Positions 50,823 to 60,330 of a stretch of DNA of 64,000 bases are shown here, piece after piece. The stretch is from Pseudoxanthomonas sp. F37. GTDB lineage: Bacteria; Pseudomonadota; Gammaproteobacteria; Xanthomonadales; Xanthomonadaceae. Location of the stretch: NCBI RefSeq assembly GCF_022965755.1, contig NZ_CP095187.1:1550001-1614000 (forward strand). Reading direction: 5' to 3'. The stretch's first letter is position 1; every line of letters begins with the position of its first letter. A program made the position numbers and the translations under genes. Below the pieces are notes generated by a model. That model was not told where the DNA came from, made no database searches, and was given only the letters and a program-made list of their open reading frames with translations.

Positions 50823-52759
50823 GCGGGGGTCGCCTCGGACTTGCGGGGGTTGCGGAACCGGCGGTCGGCGGCGGTGACGAAGCCGCCCAGCGCCATCAGC
50901 GCGGCGCCCAGCCAGATCCAGCGGACGAAGGGTTTGATGTGCACGCGCAGCGCCCAGGCGCCATCGCCCAGGGGTTCGCCGATGGCGACGTAGACATCGC
51001 CGAGCACGCCGGGCCGGATGCCGGCCTCGGTCATCACCTGGCCGCCGCTGGCATAGGCGCGCTTCTCCGGGTGCAGCAGCGTGACCGGGCGGCCGTCGCG
51101 CAGCACCTGCACGTGGCCGCGGTCGGACAGGTAGTTCGGGCCCTGTGTCTCATCCACGCCCTGGAAGTGGAAGCCCCAGCGGCCGACCTCGACGGTCTGG
51201 CCCGGCTTCACCGCCAGTTCGCGCTGCACGTTCAGCGCTTCCACCAGCAGCGCGCCGACCAGGAACACGGCGATGCCGGTGTGCGCCAGCGTCATGCCCA
51301 GCATCTCCGGGGTGAAGCGGCCGTTGGCGCGCAGGCGCGACCACAGGAAGCGCACGGTGCCCAGGCCGACCCAGGCCGCGCCCAGGATGCCGGCGGCGGC
51401 CTTCAGCTTGCCCTGCGGCGCGACGAAATAGGCCACGACGGCCAGCACCAGCGACAGCAGCAGCCACGGCAGCAGCATCGCGCCCAGGCGCGAGGCCTTG
51501 TCGCGCTGCCACTTGGTAAGCGGGCCGAACGGCACCAGCGCCACCAGCGGCGCCATCAGCACGATGAACAGCAGGCTGAAGTAGGGCGGGCCGACCGAGA
51601 TCTTGCCCAGGTCCAGCGCGTCGGCGATCAGCGGGTACAGCGTGCCCAGCAGCACCATCGCGCAGGCCGCGGCCAGCAGCAGGTTGTTGGCCAGCAGCAG
51701 CGTCTCGCGCGAGCCGGCGGCGAAATACGACTTCTCCGAGGCCTCATCGGCCAGCTGCGGCGCGCGCCAGGCATACAGCAGCAGCGAGCTGCCGATCACG
51801 AGGCCGAGGAAGACCAGGATGAAGACGCCGCGGCTGGGGTCGGCGGCGAAGGCGTGCACGCTGGTGATCACGCCCGAGCGCACCAGGAACGTGCCCAGCA
51901 GCGACAGCGAGAAGGCCGCGATGGCCAGCAGCAGGGTCCAGCCGCGGAAGGCGCCGCGCTTCTCGGTGACGGCCTGCGAGTGGATCAGCGCCGCGCCCAC
52001 CAGCCAGGGCATGAAGCTGGCGTTCTCCACCGGGTCCCAGAACCACCAGCCGCCCCAGCCCAGTTCGTAATAGGCCCACCAGCTGCCCAGGGCGATGCCC
52101 AGGGTCAGGAAGCCCCAGGCGATGTTGGTCCACGGCCGCGTCCAGCGCAGCCAGCGCGCGTCCACGCGGCCGTCCAGCAGGGCGGCGATGGCGAACGCGA
52201 ACGGCACCACGAAACCCACGTAGCCCACGTACAGCAGCGGCGGATGGATGATCATCCCCGGGTCCTGCAGCAGCGGGTTCAGGTCGCGGCCTTCGCCGGG
52301 CGAGGGCAGCAGGCGGATGAAGGGATTGGAGGTGAAGATCAGGAAGGCGAGGAAGCCCACCGCCACCACGCCCATCACGCCCAGCACCCGCGCCATCACC
52401 ACCTCGGGCAGGCGGCGCGAGAACAGCGCCACCGCGCCGGTCCAGATGGCCAGCACCAGCGCCCACAGCAGCAGCGAGCCCTCGTGCGAGCCCCACACCG
52501 CGGTATAGCGGTAGACCATCGGCAGCAGGGAGTTGGAATTGTCGGCGACGTACTTCACCGAGAAGTCCTGCCGCACGAACGCCACCGTCAACGCGATGAA
52601 GGCCAGCATCACCAGCCACAGCTGCGCGTAGGCGGCCGGACGCGCCACGTCCATCCAGGCGGCCTTGTTGCGATGCGCCCCGGCCAGCGGCAGCAGCGCC
52701 TGCAGGGCGGCCACCAGCAGGGCCAGGATCAGCGCGATTTGTCCGAGTTCAGGGAGCAT
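50819..52759 (-). CDS. ccmF: Heme lyase CcmF
   Basis: The 646-residue multi-spanning protein carries the WWD heme-handling region GWGGWWFWDPVENASFMPWL. The length is typical of CcmF. It attaches heme to apocytochrome c with CcmH and CcmI. It overlaps ccmG by 4 bp; upstream a 309-bp repeat-containing gap separates it from ccmE. Confidence 0.95.
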   Translation of the reverse strand: MLPELGQIALILALLVAALQALLPLAGAHRNKAAWMDVARPAAYAQLWLVMLAFIALTVAFVRQDFSVKYVADNSNSLLPMVYRYTAVWGSHEGSLLLWALVLAIWTGAVALFSRRLPEVVMARVLGVMGVVAVGFLAFLIFTSNPFIRLLPSPGEGRDLNPLLQDPGMIIHPPLLYVGYVGFVVPFAFAIAALLDGRVDARWLRWTRPWTNIAWGFLTLGIALGSWWAYYELGWGGWWFWDPVENASFMPWLVGAALIHSQAVTEKRGAFRGWTLLLAIAAFSLSLLGTFLVRSGVITSVHAFAADPSRGVFILVFLGLVIGSSLLLYAWRAPQLADEASEKSYFAAGSRETLLLANNLLLAAACAMVLLGTLYPLIADALDLGKISVGPPYFSLLFIVLMAPLVALVPFGPLTKWQRDKASRLGAMLLPWLLLSLVLAVVAYFVAPQGKLKAAAGILGAAWVGLGTVRFLWSRLRANGRFTPEMLGMTLAHTGIAVFLVGALLVEALNVQRELAVKPGQTVEVGRWGFHFQGVDETQGPNYLSDRGHVQVLRDGRPVTLLHPEKRAYASGGQVMTEAGIRPGVLGDVYVAIGEPLGDGAWALRVHIKPFVRWIWLGAALMALGGFVTAADRRFRNPRKSEATPA

Positions 52760-53068
52760 CAGTCATCCATTCCCTCGCCCTGCGGACGGGGGTGAGAACG
52801 ATCTGCTTGCGCGGCATGCCGCGCAGATCGTTTGAACGCCGGGCGCGCTGCGCCCGGCCGGGGTGGGTGCCGAAGGCGGGTGAGGGGCGAGCGGCGTCGC
52901 GGAGTTGCGAACCATCCGCGCACATCCGGGTGCGCGGACGGGATGTCCGACAGCGGCGCCTGAAAGCAAACGCGCCCCTCATCCGGCCCCGTATCGAGTA
53001 CGCGGCAGGCTCTGCGGCCACCTTCTCCCCGCACGCGGGGAGACGGGAATGGTCGGCAGGCGCGAGGA
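52760..53068. repeat. Repeat-filled gap inside the ccm operon
   Basis: This 309-bp stretch between ccmE and ccmF holds no gene. A hairpin with arms AACGATCTGC (52797-52806) and GCAGATCGTT (52823-52832) encloses GCGCGGCATGCCGCGC. The flanking GGGTGAGGGGCGAGCGG and GCCCCTCATCCGGCCCC, CTTCTCCCCGCACGCGGGGA, belong to the family at 47136-47442. It interrupts an otherwise tightly overlapping operon, so it is probably a recent insertion and may attenuate ccmF-I expression. Confidence 0.75.
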
Positions 53069-53533
53069 TCAATTCGATGACCCCGCCGGTGCGGTCTGCA
53101 CGTCGTGCTTCTGGTGCGCCTTGCCCATCTTGTCGGCGACTTCCTTGGGCATGTAGGTCTCGTCGTGCTTGGCCAGCACGTCTTCGGCCACGAACACGCC
53201 GTCCTGCATGGCGCCGGTGGCGACCACGGCCTGGCCCTCGCGGAACAGGTCCGGCAGGATCTTGTCGTAGCGCACGGTCAGCTGCGCATCGCCATCGGTG
53301 ACGCGGAAGTGCGAGACCAGCGAGCCGTTCTCGCGCTCGAACGAACCTTTCTCGACCATGCCGCCCAGGCGGAAGCGGGCGCGCTCGCTGGCATCGCCGC
53401 GCAGCACCTCGGCCGGCGTGTACAGGTAGGCCACGTTGCGCTGCAGGGCCATCGCGATCAGCGCGGTGGCGGCACCGGCCACCAGCAGGGCCAGCAGCAC
53501 GAACAGCAGGCGGCGGCGACGGACGGGATTCAT
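53069..53533 (-). CDS. ccmE: Heme chaperone CcmE
   Basis: The 154-residue protein has an N-terminal membrane anchor ([18 protein letters not shown]) and an OB-fold with heme-binding His123 in [12 protein letters not shown]127 follows at the usual spacing. CcmE receives heme from CcmABCD and passes it to CcmF. The start at 53533 is 4 bp after the ccmD stop. Confidence 0.95.
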   Translation of the reverse strand: MNPVRRRRLLFVLLALLVAGAATALIAMALQRNVAYLYTPAEVLRGDASERARFRLGGMVEKGSFERENGSLVSHFRVTDGDAQLTVRYDKILPDLFREGQAVVATGAMQDGVFVAEDVLAKHDETYMPKEVADKMGKAHQKHDVQTAPAGSSN

Positions 53534-53537
53534 GCGG

Positions 53538-53705
53538 TCAGCGTTCCAGGTCGGCGGGGGCGGCGTGGCGGCGGGTCTCGCGCGCGGCGCGCAGGCGGGC
53601 GGCGCGCAGTTCGCGCCGCACCTGCAGGCGTGGTGCGAGGAAATCCCACGCCAGCACCAGGGCGAACACGGCGTAGGCGCCGATGACGTATTCCAGGTAG
53701 GTCAC
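53538..53705 (-). CDS. ccmD: Heme exporter protein CcmD
   Basis: The 55-residue protein, from a GTG start at 53705, begins [20 protein letters not shown], then a basic tail ([18 protein letters not shown]). The single helix with a basic cytoplasmic tail is the CcmD pattern. The GTGA overlap with the ccmC stop makes it co-translated. Confidence 0.85.
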   Translation of the reverse strand: MTYLEYVIGAYAVFALVLAWDFLAPRLQVRRELRAARLRAARETRRHAAPADLER

Positions 53706-54460
53706 TGCGCGGCTCCCTTCGCGGCGGCGAGTCTGGCCACCCAGTCCTTGCCGGCCTCGCGGCGCAGGTTGTCGGCGCGCGCGCGCGCCAGCAGCGAGCC
53801 GGCGAACCAGAACTTCGTCGCGATCACCATCAGCACCAACGGCAGGGTCATGCTGCTGTCCATGCTGGACTCGCCGAACACGCGGATGGTCTGGCCCTGG
53901 TGCAGCGAGTTCCACCACACCACCGAGTAGCGGATCACCGGCAGCAGCGCCACGCCGACGATGGCCAGCAGGCCGGCCGCGCGCGCGGCGTTGCGGCGGT
54001 CGTCGATGGCGCCGTACAGGCCCATCACGCCCAGGTACAGGAACAGCAGCAGCAGCTCGGTGGTCAGGCGCGGGTCCCAGTCCCACCACGTGCCCCACAT
54101 CGGCTTGCCCCAGATGCTGCCGGTGGCCAGGGTGATGACGGTGAACGCCGCGCCGGTGGGCGCGCAGGCCATGGCCAGGATCTCGCACAGCTTGATCCGC
54201 CAGACCAGCGCGATGGCCGCGTAGAACGCCATCAGGCCGAACACGAACATGCTCATCCACGCGCTGGGCACGTGGATGTAGAGGATGCGGAAGCTGTCGC
54301 CCTGCTGGTAGTCGGCCGGGGCCACGAACAGCGCCTGCCACAGGCCGACGCCCAACAGCACGAGGGCGGCCAGATAGCACCACGGTGTCCAGCGCGCCGC
54401 GAAGCGGTCGAAGTAGGGGGGCGAACCGAGTTGGTGGAACCAGCGGAGCAGTGGGTTCAT
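53702..54460 (-). CDS. ccmC: Heme exporter protein CcmC
   Basis: The 252-residue protein with six hydrophobic helices carries the WWD motif WGTWWDWDPRLTTE. CcmC delivers heme to CcmE. The gene lies 32 bp behind ccmB. Confidence 0.95.
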   Translation of the reverse strand: MNPLLRWFHQLGSPPYFDRFAARWTPWCYLAALVLLGVGLWQALFVAPADYQQGDSFRILYIHVPSAWMSMFVFGLMAFYAAIALVWRIKLCEILAMACAPTGAAFTVITLATGSIWGKPMWGTWWDWDPRLTTELLLLFLYLGVMGLYGAIDDRRNAARAAGLLAIVGVALLPVIRYSVVWWNSLHQGQTIRVFGESSMDSSMTLPLVLMVIATKFWFAGSLLARARADNLRREAGKDWVARLAAAKGAAQ

Positions 54461-54492
54461 ACGGCCTGGGGATTCATGCGCGGCGTCGGTCT

Positions 54493-55179
54493 TCAGGTCA
54501 GGGCGATGCGGATCGCCGCGGCGGCGGCCAGCGGGGCGAGCAGCAGCGACAGCAGCAGGCCGGCGGCCAGCCAGAGGAGGGCGCCGGAGGCATCCAGCCC
54601 TTGCGCGTGGGCGGCCACGGCGCCGGCGCCGAACACCAGCACCGGCACGTACAGCGGCAGCGCCAACAGGGCCACAAGGATACCAGAGCGCCTCATGCCG
54701 ACCGTCAGGGCGGCGACCACCGCGCCCAGCAGGCTCAGCAGCGGCGTGCCCAGGGCCAGCGTGGCCAGCAGCATCGGCCACTCGCTGCGCGGCAGGTGCA
54801 GCATCTCGCCCAGCAGCGGCGCGGCCAGCACCAGCGGCAGGGCGGTGGTGGCCCAGTGGGTCAGCACCCGCACCAGCACCAGCCAGGCCAGCGGCACCGG
54901 GGCCAGGATCCACTGTTCCAGCGAGCCGTCCTCGGCATCGCCGCGGAACAGCGTGTCCAGCGACAGCAGCCCGGCCAGCAGCACGGCGACCCACAGCACC
55001 GCGGGCGCCACCTTCGACAGCGCCTGCGGCGAGGTGCCCAGGCCCAGCGCGAACAGCACCACCACCAGCAGCGCGAACAGTGCCGGCTGCAGCGCATCGC
55101 CGCGACGGCGCCACAGCAGCCGCACGTCGCGCACGACCAGCGCGCGTGCGGTCTGGAGCAGGGAAGGCGCGGCGCTCAT
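54493..55179 (-). CDS. ccmB: Heme exporter permease CcmB
   Basis: The 228-residue protein with six hydrophobic segments is the permease of the CcmAB ABC complex ([20 protein letters not shown] is typical). Its start overlaps the ccmA stop by ATGA. The complex releases holo-CcmE using ATP. Confidence 0.93.
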   Translation of the reverse strand: MSAAPSLLQTARALVVRDVRLLWRRRGDALQPALFALLVVVLFALGLGTSPQALSKVAPAVLWVAVLLAGLLSLDTLFRGDAEDGSLEQWILAPVPLAWLVLVRVLTHWATTALPLVLAAPLLGEMLHLPRSEWPMLLATLALGTPLLSLLGAVVAALTVGMRRSGILVALLALPLYVPVLVFGAGAVAAHAQGLDASGALLWLAAGLLLSLLLAPLAAAAAIRIALT

Positions 55180-55820
55180 GCCGGACGCTCCAGCAGCAGC
55201 ATGCGGGTCTGCACCGGCGGCGCCGCGTAGGCGCCGTGCGTGGTGACCAGGGCCGCGCCACCGTCGCGCAGGTGCGCCGAGATCATCCGGTTCACCAGGG
55301 TGATGCCGTCCAGGTCGAGGTTGGCGTAGGGCTCGTCCAGCAGCCACAGCGGCGAGGGCGACAGCCACAGGCGGGCCAGCGAGAGGCGCTTCTTCTGCCC
55401 GGCGGAGAGTTGCCGCGCCAGGGCGTCCTCGTAGCCGGCCAGGCCGACCATGGCCAGTGCGTTGCCGGGCATCTGCCGCGCACGGCGGCCATGCAGGCCG
55501 CAGAGGAAGTCGAGGTTCTCCAGCGCGCTCAGGTCGGCCTTCAGCGCGGGCAGGTGGCCCAGATAGGCCATCGCATGCGCCCGGCGGGACGGGCCGGCGG
55601 GTTGTCCGTCGATATCGATGCGGCCGGCATCGGCGCGCAGCAGCCCGGCAAGCACGCGCAGCAGGGTGGTCTTGCCCACGCCGTTGCCGCCCTGCACCAG
55701 CAGCGCCTCGCCCGCGTCCACGGCGAACTGCAGGGGCCCGAACACCGGCTCGTCGTTGCGCGAGAACGTCAGGCCCTGGGCGGCCAGCAACGGCGGATGG
55801 GAGGGAGCGGCGTCGGTCAT
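55176..55820 (-). CDS. ccmA: ABC ATPase CcmA
   Basis: The 214-residue ATPase has Walker [10 protein letters not shown] (residues 44-52), signature [15 protein letters not shown] and Walker [13 protein letters not shown]. It is the first gene of the ccm operon. A promoter must lie in the 121 bp before it; none is obvious. Confidence 0.93.
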   Translation of the reverse strand: MTDAAPSHPPLLAAQGLTFSRNDEPVFGPLQFAVDAGEALLVQGGNGVGKTTLLRVLAGLLRADAGRIDIDGQPAGPSRRAHAMAYLGHLPALKADLSALENLDFLCGLHGRRARQMPGNALAMVGLAGYEDALARQLSAGQKKRLSLARLWLSPSPLWLLDEPYANLDLDGITLVNRMISAHLRDGGAALVTTHGAYAAPPVQTRMLLLERPA

Positions 55821-55941
55821 CGGATCGGGCGTTCCCGGAAGGGAGGCTGGGGTGTCCTGAAGGCTCAGCCGCCCATTCTAAACGGAGCCGCCGACCCGGC
55901 CGCCTGCGACAGACCGTCGCGCCCCGCGCCGTACCGGCGGG

Positions 55942-56448
55942 TCAGCCCACCCAGTCGGTGTGCGGATCGCCATCGGCATTGGCCGGGCGCGGCCACATCA
56001 TGCGCAGGCGGACGGGCTGGCCGGCGCTCCAGCAGAGCGTGCCGCCCTGGCCGAATTCCCGCGCCAGCGCATCGGCCTGGGCCAGGGTGGCGTCCAGGAC
56101 CAGGCAGCCGTACTCGGCCATGCCGCCGCGGTGGTCGCAGCCCAGCGCGGGGTGCAGCGTCAGCCCCAGCGCGTGCACGCGCGCCTCCAGCCGGGCCTGG
56201 GCGGCATGGTTGTCGGCGCGCGGGGTCTCGCCCGGTGGCGGATTCCAGGCCGTGATGAACAGATAGCGGTCGGCCATGAGCTGCCGCTCGATCTCCGGCG
56301 CGGTCAGGCCCGTGCAGAACAGCCATTCCCTGCGGCCAAGAGTGACGAAGTAGTGCGCCGCTGCCCAGGCGCTGGCCAGCCGTGCGCGCTCGGATTCGGG
56401 CACGTCCCCGTTCGCGGTGCCGTCGGCAGGAACGCTGTGTTCGGCCAT
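55942..56448 (-). CDS. DUF3293 domain protein
   Basis: The 168-residue protein contains ADRYLFITAWNPPPGETPRA, ARVHALGLTLHPALGCDHRG and MAEYGCLVLDATLAQADALA, typical of DUF3293. Function is unknown. The gene starts 71 bp before the divergent aminotransferase gene, so the two may share a regulatory region. Confidence 0.8.
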   Translation of the reverse strand: MAEHSVPADGTANGDVPESERARLASAWAAAHYFVTLGRREWLFCTGLTAPEIERQLMADRYLFITAWNPPPGETPRADNHAAQARLEARVHALGLTLHPALGCDHRGGMAEYGCLVLDATLAQADALAREFGQGGTLCWSAGQPVRLRMMWPRPANADGDPHTDWVG

Positions 56449-56519
56449 GGCCGCATCATCGCGCGTAACGCCGAGCGCGTACACTCCGTGCTCCCCCTCC
56501 GCCGAGTACCTGAACCGGG

Positions 56520-57671
56520 ATGTTCCAGCCGCAGACCAAGCTGCCCAAGGTGGGCACCACCATCTTCACCGTGATGTCGCAGCTCGCCGCCGAGCACGGC
56601 GCGGTCAACCTGGGCCAGGGCTTCCCGGACTTCGCGGTGCCGCAGCGGCTGGTGGACGAACTGGACGCGGCCATGCGCGCCGGGCACAACCAGTACGCGC
56701 CGATGACGGGCGTGCCGCCGCTGCGCCAGGCCATCGCCGAGAAGGTGCTGCGCTGCTACGGCCGCCAGGTCGACCCGGACACCGAGATCACCGTGACCAG
56801 CGGCGCCACCGAGGCGCTGTTCAACGCGATCCACGCGGTGGTGCGCCCGGGCGAAGAAGTCATCGTGCTGGACCCGGCCTACGACAGCTACGAACCGGCC
56901 ATCGACCTGGCCGGCGCGCGCGCCGTGCACGTGCCGCTGGATCCGCGGACCTTCGCGGTGGACTGGGACCGCGTGCGCGCGGCCGTCACGCCGAAGACGC
57001 GCCTGCTGATCGTCAACAGCCCGCACAACCCGTCCGGCGCGATGTTCGACCAGGCCGACATCCGCGCGCTGGCCGCGCTGCTGGAAGGCACCGGCATCTA
57101 CCTGATCTCCGATGAGGTGTACGAGCACATCGTGTTCGACGGCCGCCGCCACGAGTCCATCCTGCGCTATCCCGAACTGGCCGCGCGCGCCTTCGTGGTC
57201 TCCAGCTTCGGCAAGACCTACCACTGCACCGGCTGGAAGATCGGCTACGCCATCGCGCCGCCGGCACTGAGCGCCGAGCTCCGCAAGGTGCACCAGTACA
57301 ACGTGTTCTGCACGTTCGCGCCGGCGCAGCATGCGTTCGCCGCGATGATCCGGCAGGAGCCGGAGCACTACGAACAGTTGGGCGCGTTCTACCAGGACAA
57401 GCGCGACCGCTTCCGCGAACAGCTGCTGGGCACGAAGTTCAAGCCGCTGCCGGTGCCGGGCGGCTACTTCCAGCTGGTCGACTATTCCGCCGTCAGCGAC
57501 CTGCCGGATGCCGAGTTCGTGAAGTGGCTGACCGTCGAGCACGGCGTCACCGCGATTCCACTGTCGCCGTTCTACGAAACGCCGCCGGCCGGCCAGCGCC
57601 TGGCGCGGCTGTGTTTCGCCAAGAACGAGGCGACGCTGGATGCGGCGATCGCGCGGTTGAAAGCGCTGTAG
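56520..57671 (+). CDS. PLP-dependent methionine/glutamine aminotransferase (YbdL-like)
   Basis: The 383-residue class I/II aminotransferase has PLP Lys232 in SSFGKTYHCTGWKIGY and the NSPHNPSGAMF motif. YbdL-type enzymes transaminate methionine, glutamine or aromatic acids, producing 2-oxo acids. The omega-amidase gene follows 172 bp later, the typical glutamine transaminase/omega-amidase pairing of methionine salvage. The start at 56520 is supported by the family N-terminus FQPQTKLPKVGTTIFT. Confidence 0.88.
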   Translation: MFQPQTKLPKVGTTIFTVMSQLAAEHGAVNLGQGFPDFAVPQRLVDELDAAMRAGHNQYAPMTGVPPLRQAIAEKVLRCYGRQVDPDTEITVTSGATEALFNAIHAVVRPGEEVIVLDPAYDSYEPAIDLAGARAVHVPLDPRTFAVDWDRVRAAVTPKTRLLIVNSPHNPSGAMFDQADIRALAALLEGTGIYLISDEVYEHIVFDGRRHESILRYPELAARAFVVSSFGKTYHCTGWKIGYAIAPPALSAELRKVHQYNVFCTFAPAQHAFAAMIRQEPEHYEQLGAFYQDKRDRFREQLLGTKFKPLPVPGGYFQLVDYSAVSDLPDAEFVKWLTVEHGVTAIPLSPFYETPPAGQRLARLCFAKNEATLDAAIARLKAL

Positions 57672-57797
57672 TGATCCGTCATTCCGGCGGCTTTCAACAG
57701 CCGAATGGCTGTTCAAGCCGGAATCCATCTGGTTTTGCTCCAGGTCCGGGAAGTGGCAAAGCCAATGGATCCCAGCGTTCGCTGGGATGACGTCGGA
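57671..57797. repeat. Dispersed repeat, same family as 10002-10365
   Basis: CGTCATTCCGGCGGC at the left and ATGGATCCCAGCGTTCGCTG with GGATGACG at the right repeat the arms seen at 10002-10365 in opposite order. It sits between the aminotransferase and omega-amidase genes and may disturb their co-transcription. Confidence 0.75.
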
Positions 57798-57843
57798 ACC
57801 ATTGCGATCGTCGTCACTTGACGGCGGTCTGGAGACAGAATCC

Positions 57844-58641
57844 ATGCAGGACCTGCGCATTTCCCTTGTCCAGGGCGAAACCCGCTGGCACGACCCGGCG
57901 GGCAACCGCGACTACTACGCTGGCCTGATCGCGCCGCTGGCCGGACAGTCCGATCTGGTGGTGCTGCCGGAGACCTTCACCAGCGGCTTCAGCAACGAGG
58001 CCATCGATCAGGCCGAGGGCATGGACGGCGCCACGGTGGCATGGATCCGCGAACAGGCGTCCAGGCTGGGCGCGGCGGTGACCGGCAGCGTGCAGCTGCG
58101 CACAGCGGACGGCGTGTTCAACCGCCTGCTGTTCGCCACGCCCGATGGCAGCCTGCAGCACTACGACAAGCGCCATCTGTTCCGCTACGCCAACGAGCAC
58201 AAGCGGTATGCGGCAGGCAGCGGCCGGCTGACGGTCGAGTGGAAGGGGTGGCGGATCAATCCGCTGGTCTGCTACGACCTGCGCTTCCCGGTGTTCGCAC
58301 GCAACCGCTACGACGTGGAGCGGGCGGGACAGCTGGATTTCGACCTGCAGCTCTTCGTCGCCAACTGGCCGGCACCGCGCGCTCATGCGTGGAAGACGCT
58401 GCTGCGGGCGCGTGCCATCGAGAACCTGTGCTACGTGGCGGCGGTGAATCGTGCGGGCACGGATGGCAATGGGTTGGAGTATGCGGGCGACAGTGCGGTG
58501 GTCGACATGCTGGGGCAGCCGGTGGTGGAGTTGCCGGCGGGCGAGGGTGTGGTGACAACGACGATTTCGGCTGAAGCGCTGGTGGCGCATCGGGAACGGT
58601 TCCCGGCGATGCTGGATGCGGACCGGTTCGAGCTGCGCTGA
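57844..58641 (+). CDS. Omega-amidase (nitrilase family, YafV-like)
   Basis: The 265-residue nitrilase-family enzyme has Glu43 (LPETFTSGFS), Lys109 (HYDKRHLFRYANEH) and Cys143 (LVCYDLRFPVFARN). It hydrolyses 2-oxoglutaramate or 2-oxosuccinamate, the products of glutamine or asparagine transamination. The start at 57844 has GGAGACAG upstream. Pairing with the aminotransferase supports the assignment. Confidence 0.9.
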   Translation: MQDLRISLVQGETRWHDPAGNRDYYAGLIAPLAGQSDLVVLPETFTSGFSNEAIDQAEGMDGATVAWIREQASRLGAAVTGSVQLRTADGVFNRLLFATPDGSLQHYDKRHLFRYANEHKRYAAGSGRLTVEWKGWRINPLVCYDLRFPVFARNRYDVERAGQLDFDLQLFVANWPAPRAHAWKTLLRARAIENLCYVAAVNRAGTDGNGLEYAGDSAVVDMLGQPVVELPAGEGVVTTTISAEALVAHRERFPAMLDADRFELR

Positions 58642-59492
58642 ACCATGCCGCCGGAACCCCCAAAGTCCTCTCCCTGCGGCGACCGAAGGACGTCCCTGTG
58701 GGAGAGAGGATTGGGGTGAGCGCTAACGAAGTCCGTACCTTGGGCCTGCCTTGGCGGTAGCCAGCTTCGCGTTGGGCTTCGGTTCTTGGGCCCACTGGGA
58801 TGGGCTTTTCTCCTTTGAAGCATGGCGCCGCTGGCCGCGGGGGCCTTACTTTTCTTTGCTTGTGCAAAGAAAAGTAAGCAAAAGAAACACACCCCGGCGG
58901 TCCGCCCGCCGCTGAGCGGCGGGTGCGCAGTCCCGGCGGGAATTTTCGGACGGGGCATCCTGCCCCGGCCGAAAACGGCGCACATCCTTGTGCGCCGCCC
59001 TGCGGGTTTTACCCGCCGGGACTGCCGGACCTAAGGGGCCCCAGGGGCAAAAGCAAACGCGTCCGCGCCCGCGATCTGCATGTGCTGTTGCTCCTGCTTT
59101 TCGGGGCCCCCATGAGGCACGGCGAGTGGGCCGGGTAAAACCCGCAGGGCGCCGTCATGGATGACGGCGTTTTCGTATGGCACAGGGATGTGCCATACGA
59201 AAATTCCCGGCCCGCCCGCGGACCCGGAGCGAAGCGCAGGGCGTGCCGCCTGGGGCGTGTTTCTTTGGTTCCTTTCTTTGCACGAGCAAAGAAAGGAACG
59301 CCCCCGCGGCGAGCGGCACCATGCCGGACACAAAGCAGGCAAACCCGGAAGACCCGACAGGTTCACAGGGAATATGCGTTCGGAGACCATCGCCGATGCG
59401 GCAAGACCGCACGCAGTCGTTGCCCCTCACCCCAACCCCTCTCTCCCACAGGGACGTCCTTCGGTCGCCGCAGGGAAAGGGACCCAACCGCG
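58642..59492. repeat. Large nested palindromic intergenic repeat
   Basis: This 851-bp gap contains nested inverted repeats. Outer arms (58668-58720 and 59427-59480) begin CTCCCTGCGGCGACCGAAGG and TCACCCCAACCCCTCTCTCC. Inner arms contain ACTTTTCTTTGCTTGTGCAA (near 58850) and TTCTTTGCACGAGCAAAGAA (near 59275). A perfect hairpin (15-bp stem, 4-nt loop, arm TTTTCGTATGGCACA) is at 59170-59203, with several shorter hairpins nearby. Open frames across it have the repeated low-complexity look of spurious ORFs found in such repeats. I see no gene. Confidence 0.8.
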
Positions 59493-59939
59493 TCAGCTGC
59501 CCTTCTGCGGCAGGATCTGGCACACCGCCTGGCACATCACCAGCACACGGCCGGCGTCGTCGCGCACCTCGCCCGCGAGGAACAACTGCGTGCGCGTGCG
59601 TTCCACCAACCGCGCATGACAGATGATGTGCGACATCTCCTGCGTCACCGGGCGCAGGTACTGCGTGTTGAGCGAGGTCGTCACGCTGGGCGGCGCGATC
59701 AGGTAGGAGAACGGGCCCAGCGTATTGTCCAGCGCCGCCACGATGAAGCCGCCCTGCATGTGCCCGATCGGATTCTGGTAACGCTGCACCACGGGGAAAC
59801 GCATGGCCAGCGACTGCCCTTCGACGTAGCCGACCGGCTCGCCCTGCATGTCGGTCAGACAGGGCGGCGGGATCTGCAGGGGCGCGTCCGCCGGCAGGCG
59901 CGCGCGCAGCAGGGCGTTGATGTCGGTGCCGTCGCTCAT
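59493..59939 (-). CDS. Hotdog-fold thioesterase (PaaI-like)
   Basis: The 148-residue protein contains NPIGHMQGGFIVAALDNTLG, the PaaI/acyl-CoA thioesterase active-site segment, and SLNTQYLRPV. Hydrolysis of an acyl- or phenylacetyl-CoA-type thioester is likely. The start overlaps the upstream gene stop by ATGA. Confidence 0.86.
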   Translation of the reverse strand: MSDGTDINALLRARLPADAPLQIPPPCLTDMQGEPVGYVEGQSLAMRFPVVQRYQNPIGHMQGGFIVAALDNTLGPFSYLIAPPSVTTSLNTQYLRPVTQEMSHIICHARLVERTRTQLFLAGEVRDDAGRVLVMCQAVCQILPQKGS

Positions 59940-60328
59940 GGCGTGAAGCTCAGTTCGAACGAGGTGAGGAATGGCGCGCGCGGCGGGGCGGGCAGCGTCC
60001 TGCCGGCGATCTGCGCCTGCACGCAGGCTGCCAGCGCCGTGCCGCCATCGCGCCACGTCCGCGCCACCTTGCCGGCGGCGTCCAGTTCCGCCACCACCAC
60101 GAACGGCGAGGTGTCGGCATCGGGGGCGGCGCAGCGGGCGATGGCGTCGTCCAGCACGCGTGCCTGGGCGTCGCGCATCGCCTGCGAGGTCAGGGGATGC
60201 AGCGACGCTTCGTCCGCGTCGGCGCGCTGCTTGGCCTGTGCATAGTCCATGATCGACTGCGCGTGGGCGGAAAGCGCGGTGGCCGCCGCGAGCACGAGCA
60301 GGGCGAGGGCGGCGGCGGGCAGGCGCAT
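59936..60328 (-). CDS. Secreted hypothetical protein (TonB-C-like size)
   Basis: The 130-residue protein has a signal peptide (MRLPAAALALLVLAAATALS, cleavage near AHA). The mature part includes VVVAELDAAGKVARTWRDGG and ends FLTSFELSFTP, which recalls a TonB C-terminal-like beta fold, but this is not certain. A GTG at 60334 is an alternative start overlapping the preceding gene. It is co-translated with the thioesterase. Confidence 0.65.
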   Translation of the reverse strand: MRLPAAALALLVLAAATALSAHAQSIMDYAQAKQRADADEASLHPLTSQAMRDAQARVLDDAIARCAAPDADTSPFVVVAELDAAGKVARTWRDGGTALAACVQAQIAGRTLPAPPRAPFLTSFELSFTP

Positions 60329-60330
60329 GG

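Noticed and set aside
58822-59034. Short ORFs with FFACAKKSKQKK and similar sequences
   Set aside because: They lie inside the palindromic repeat and change frame between arms; they are by-products of the repeat rather than genes.
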